Shown here one piece after another: positions 59,890 to 64,000 of a DNA stretch of 64,000 nt. Positions within the stretch are counted from its first letter, which is position 1. Every line of letters starts with the position of its first letter. The position numbers and the translations under genes are program-made. Source of the stretch: Cerrena zonata (lineage: Eukaryota > Basidiomycota > Agaricomycetes > Polyporales > Cerrenaceae). The notes under the pieces were generated by a model that was not told where the DNA came from, did not search any database, and saw nothing but the letters and a program-made list of their open reading frames with translations. The stretch is taken from the NCBI GenBank assembly GCA_038087015.1, contig JASBNA010000103.1, positions 1 to 64,000 on the forward strand, read 5' to 3'.

Positions 59890-62800
59890 GTTTGTGTGCT
59901 GTGTGCATGGATTGTTTTTTTTTGGCTTTAGACGTTCTCCCGCCCCTCTCCTCCCCTCCTCTCTGACCTTTTGACCGCATTTCTTGTGACCGCTTCCCCC
60001 CACCTCGACATTGTCCATTGTCCCCCACTACCTGCGCTCCCCCTCCCTCTGGACTTACTCTTCATGCCAACTCTCCAAAAAGTTCCTACTTACGCTACTT
60101 CACTTACAATTGTACTACTACTCATCTTTTTTTTTTCTGTCTTGGTTACTAGGTCGCATCGTCTCCTTTTAGTTTGTTTGCTTGTCATTTCTTTTGTGTT
60201 ACTTATTAACCCACCTCCTTGCATACTTTTTTTTGTTACAACGCAAATCGCAATTGATCAATATATACCTCAATGTCTCAATGTCTCCATCTCCAATCTC
60301 AATACAACCTCTCTCTACTCCCAAAACTCTTAGCCCATCTGACTCTCTCATAAACCTACTTGAATTTCAAGTTAGAGATCACACCAGACCCACCACCGAA
60401 TATAGTCAACGCCACCAAGCCTCCAGCCTCAAAGACACACCTAAAACGCATGTACGATATATCACACCGGGTCCAATCATCTCACTAATCACTCCCTCCC
60501 ACTGACAGCCACAGCGCTATATAGATTACAAAGGTTCACCTGGCAGGGTACAAGTCCGTTCCCAAAAAGCTCTTGCTCCCAAATCCGACTGGCCGAGCGT
60601 TCCATGGGCATGAGGTGAGTAGGGGATTCGGACTGGATTGGGAGGGTGGGGGTTCTTTTGTGGGTGGAGATCGCGCTCGGGATGTTGGGTTTGATCTTTG
60701 AAGGTTTGATGGGTTTAGATGCTAAAGTCATTCGCTCAGTCGGTCACTCTTCTATGTCCGGTGTGTGGGTGAGTGGATGGTGGAGTGAGAGTCGGATGAA
60801 ATGAGAAATCTGGACTTTCAAGGAAGGGTTGAACTTTACTAAGGTCTGGATCTTAGTTCGGGGGGCTGACGCTAAGAGTTTGTAGTCTGTAGTGTGCTGG
60901 ATGTGGAGCCTGAGCGAGAAGCTTAGTGAGAAGGTGGATACTGGATAGAAGCGTTGAACGAAACAGAGTCCGGGATGTATATCCAGAGACTGAGAGGTTG
61001 TCGTTCAATGTCGTACCGTATCTCCAACTTGAATTAATTATAGTACTATCTCATCTTTCGTATATCTGGTATCTCATGCGTTACTATCCTTCATTAAATC
61101 TTAATTGCACTAAAACGTAGATAAGATGAATGGACGTTGTGTAAAGGCTTACCAAACCTCGAGATAATGACTGCGTATCAAGTGCTACCAGGGACTTTTT
61201 GCAAATGACGTCGAAAGGTCGAATTTCCTCCTGTCAAAGCGTCCAAGGCCTAAACCCAAAATTCGAGCGAAAAAAAGATCATCTAGAAAAGTCCCAAAGT
61301 CCTGACAGCCTGAGTACATCCCGACCGGCTGCGAGTTGTAACGAACACGCCAAGCCAATCACATCCCCTCCCCTCATCCTTCCTTTCCCTCCGACCACCT
61401 CAGCCTAAAATAGGAATCCGAAAAGTCAGGAGGGACACCCAACAAAAACGGGACTGAGAGGATATAGACAAATCGCTCGAACACACGCTCTCGCTTCCGC
61501 TCGTCCGCTGTAAACCTGTCGCGAATTGTACATAATAACGGAGTCTCGGGACATAGGTCCACCATACAACTACCAAGCTTACTGTACTTTACTCATGATC
61601 ACCGGCACACTGGCAGATAATACATACTCAAGTTGTTGTATGTAATATGTAATAACACACCAAACAGGCAATCTACCACTAATTGAGCGCACCCAATCAA
61701 CGAGCGATCACTGGACTTTTCGAGCAGTAATTGACCACCGGGGCGCAGGAGGTAAGCGAGATGTGAGATTGGAAGAGATGTGCACGAGTTCGTGGTGGAG
61801 CTGGTAATAAATAAATAAAACAGGCGTAAGCAGCTAAGCGGAGCCGGTTTACCTCGCCACAGGATCGCGGGAGAAACGTCAGATGGAACATTTCATTCAA
61901 GAGAATTTAGTTGCAGGGTCTTGTGAGGACGGTGTGTCAGCTTCGACTCGTGAAAATTTGAGGTTTACTAGTAAGCTCTCGACGATGAGTGACCAATCAA
62001 TGACGATACGGACGCATAGAACGTGTTGCAGTTCTCTTGACAGCTTAGACACCCATTTCAGCTGGCCCTCGGGAAGGGCGTGTGTGTTGCATGTGGACGC
62101 TTAATATTGTAAATTGAGTGTGGTATTTGAATACCCCGCGGGGGTGTGAAGTGACAAAAGGGTATAAGCTTACTGCTATAAATCGAAAAGATGGGACGAT
62201 TGGACGATTTAGGGGACGGAGTGGTTGGAGAAAGAAGTCGAAGTAAGCGATTATTGCTGCGAATGGGCTCGCCTGATTGGCTTGATCAGAATTTCACTAT
62301 CAGTTTACTAGGATAGTGCATTCGCCGGATCTATTGAGTGCTTACGGATGGTAGAAGGTGGCGAGTATACCCGTTCAAGAGCTTCGTTACATGAGAAGAA
62401 AAATGAAAGGAAATTCACACGGGGCGAGAGAGGATGAACTTGTGACTCTATGGTCGGCATATTGCAGGGTGCCATGTAAATTCCTAAAGTCTTGTCAGTA
62501 TATCTTTGATGTACCGATGGGAATGGCGTCTTCGTTGGAGATGTGACCATAACTGCACAACTAGGATGACGTTAATCTGTGCATATTACATCAGTTCATG
62601 TCGTTATGTCTAGGAGATGTCTGAATACCTCAGGATAGCCGAGAATTATGACCACTACGTGTAAATCGGAATGTAGCCGTTACCTCTGACAAGATGAAGA
62701 ACTTCCAGGCACGCAACTAGTCGTGCGACTGGTAAAGAATAGTCAAGAATAGCAAAGAACCCGTCGTCTCTGAACTGTAATTACCTCCAACGTTGCCTCT

Positions 62801-63602
62801 GAGATGACATCTCTCAAAGACCCGGAAGAATGCAGGAGCCCGAGTGTCCAATGGTAGCCAATGGCAAATCAAGCTGACGGGATTCACGGGCTTTCAAACC
62901 TCGGTTGTTCTTTCTTACCTTTTTGGGACCACATATGATACACATCGTGTACCCTAGTGTACTCCATCAGATCGGTGGAATTTTCAGCCTTCAGATTGCC
63001 CCTCTCCTAAACTGTAAAATCCAATATTCGATGGATTCTAGTGCTTTTCAGACAGTCATGGACCTCAGGTTAGGTCTGGATAGGTCTAGCACTCCGAGGG
63101 CGGGGAAGTGCGGCCCGCGCTTCATCACCTCCAGATAAAGAGATTGAGCCGCTTCGAAAATACGCTTCGAAATTTGAATTATTTGAGGTCTCGGGAGTGC
63201 GGGGAGATAAGGGAAAGATTGAATTGACCAGCTGATTCTTGGGATGTGAACAAGTGTGAGTAGAATCAGGAACCGCCATTATGAGCCGGCGGGGAGGACA
63301 TTCTTAACAGGACACGGAATAAAGTGTGACCTACCTTGGACGACGGGACGTGCGTAGTGAGTTCGAGATAAGCAAACAGAGCTCAGTGGACGTCATGTTG
63401 CCTATGCCTAAAACTCGTAATTGAGTTAATAGAACACATGCTGCGTCATCGACGCTACACTTCGTACTATCGATGTTCGCGTTGACGAAATAAACACCCT
63501 GTTTTGCCACAAGGTTCAGAGCCAGCCTCTTGACCGTCCGTCCCTGTAAATCACATCGGATACTCGGTCCGATTTTCCTGAATACCGTTGAACAGGTGAA
63601 AT
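59890..63602. other. Intergenic, no gene supported
   Basis: About 3.7 kb. Only short ORFs without motifs are present. Pyrimidine-rich stretches follow the MDR gene (59.9-60.3 kb). No RNA gene or repeat was identified. Confidence 0.45.
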
Positions 63603-63868
63603 TTATGCACTTGGAGCAATCCATAGGCGAGGTGTTCGTCCTGCATCGAACACGTTGCCGCGAATGACGACGTCAGTGTCCGGAATCTCAGCAAGACCCA
63701 TGCGTGAGTACAGTCTGGACTTTTTCGAGCCCTCGATGGTGATGAGGGGCATCACGGTCGGTATTGTAATACTACTATACGCGAGGCTCGTGCAAGCGAT
63801 CGTCTTGAGGAAGTCTGACGATTACAGTTTCTCCGTCTACGTCGTACCGAACTCCCGATGCAAAGGTA
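63603..63868 (-). CDS. 3' exons of an unidentified gene (partial)
   Basis: On the minus strand a frame ending VRLPQDDRLHEPR reaches a donor at 63780. After a 49-bp intron it continues in phase at 63731 as GSKKSRLYSRMGLAEIPDT, ending in a TAA at 63605-63603. The exon-intron-exon fit and coding-like composition suggest a real C-terminus. The upstream limit is unclear and the gene may extend past the window. I do not recognise the family. Confidence 0.35.
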
Positions 63869-64000
63869 GTTGACGACCGTATGCATGGTACACTTGAACT
63901 CTATGGTGTTGCCAAGTTATTGGTGCCGTTAGTCGGAAAGTGGTAGTGCGAGTAAATTCTACGTTATGGTAGGTTATACTTGGCCAGAAGTAGCGTCCAC

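Noticed and set aside
1..64000. CRISPR arrays, rRNA genes or bacterial operons
   Set aside because: No regularly spaced repeats or rRNA-like sequence; intron-rich genes rule out a prokaryotic source.

Overview
The window looks like nuclear DNA from a filamentous basidiomycete, probably an Agaricomycete. The host genes are cut by many GT..AG introns of about 50-60 bp. The gene content fits as well: an AA9 lytic polysaccharide monooxygenase, an F-box/LRR protein, SRPK-like and TKL-type kinases, a membrane-anchored WD40 protein and chromodomain Ty3/Gypsy elements. No prokaryotic, organellar or rRNA/tRNA gene could be supported.

Layout. 0.8-1.8 kb: a five-exon glutathione S-transferase. 3.4-6.7 kb: an apparently intact Mutator-like (MULE) transposase with a SWIM zinc finger. 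7.0-14.5 kb: a young Ty3/Gypsy chromovirus-type LTR retrotransposon (element 1). Its 343-bp LTRs differ at one base. It carries gag, pol and two extra ORFs, one on each side of gag-pol, and shows a self-complementary primer site, two covarying leader hairpins and a perfect -1 slippery heptamer at the gag stop. It abuts a second, 5'-truncated chromodomain element (element 2, 14.5-19.2 kb) with no target-site duplication. 19.2-25.3 kb is gene-poor and holds degenerate duplicated fragments and a strongly purine-rich tract. 25.4-26.9 kb: a Ser-rich single-pass membrane protein. 27.9-29.3 kb: the AA9 LPMO, with eleven exons. 29.7-35.5 kb: three unrelated kinase genes, namely SRPK-like, TKL kinase with a C-terminal multi-pass membrane region, and a divergent kinase-like protein. 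Two dead fragments of the TKL-membrane gene lie at 35.6-36.0 and 38.1 kb. 36.0-37.9 kb: F-box protein (minus). 38.4-39.8 kb: a proline-rich membrane protein (minus). 41.5-45.1 kb: a transmembrane/WD40 gene with two apparent frameshifts. 45.4-46.7 kb: glycerol dehydrogenase (minus). 51.1-57.6 kb: a KduD-like SDR (minus) that stays in frame across three giant introns (706, 3,968 and 715 bp). 58.5-59.9 kb: a divergent xylitol/sorbitol-type dehydrogenase with a one-base frameshift in its last exon. The right end holds the last exons of an unidentified minus-strand gene.

Functional themes. The LPMO, KduD-like SDR, xylitol/sorbitol-type MDR and glycerol dehydrogenase fit plant-polymer and polyol metabolism, but they do not form one operon-like unit; only the SDR and MDR genes share a divergent promoter region. 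The kinases, F-box protein and WD40-membrane protein belong to expanded signalling families. Transposition has clearly shaped the left third.

All exon models were built by hand from splice signals and frame continuity. Family names rest on motif recognition, not on database searches.
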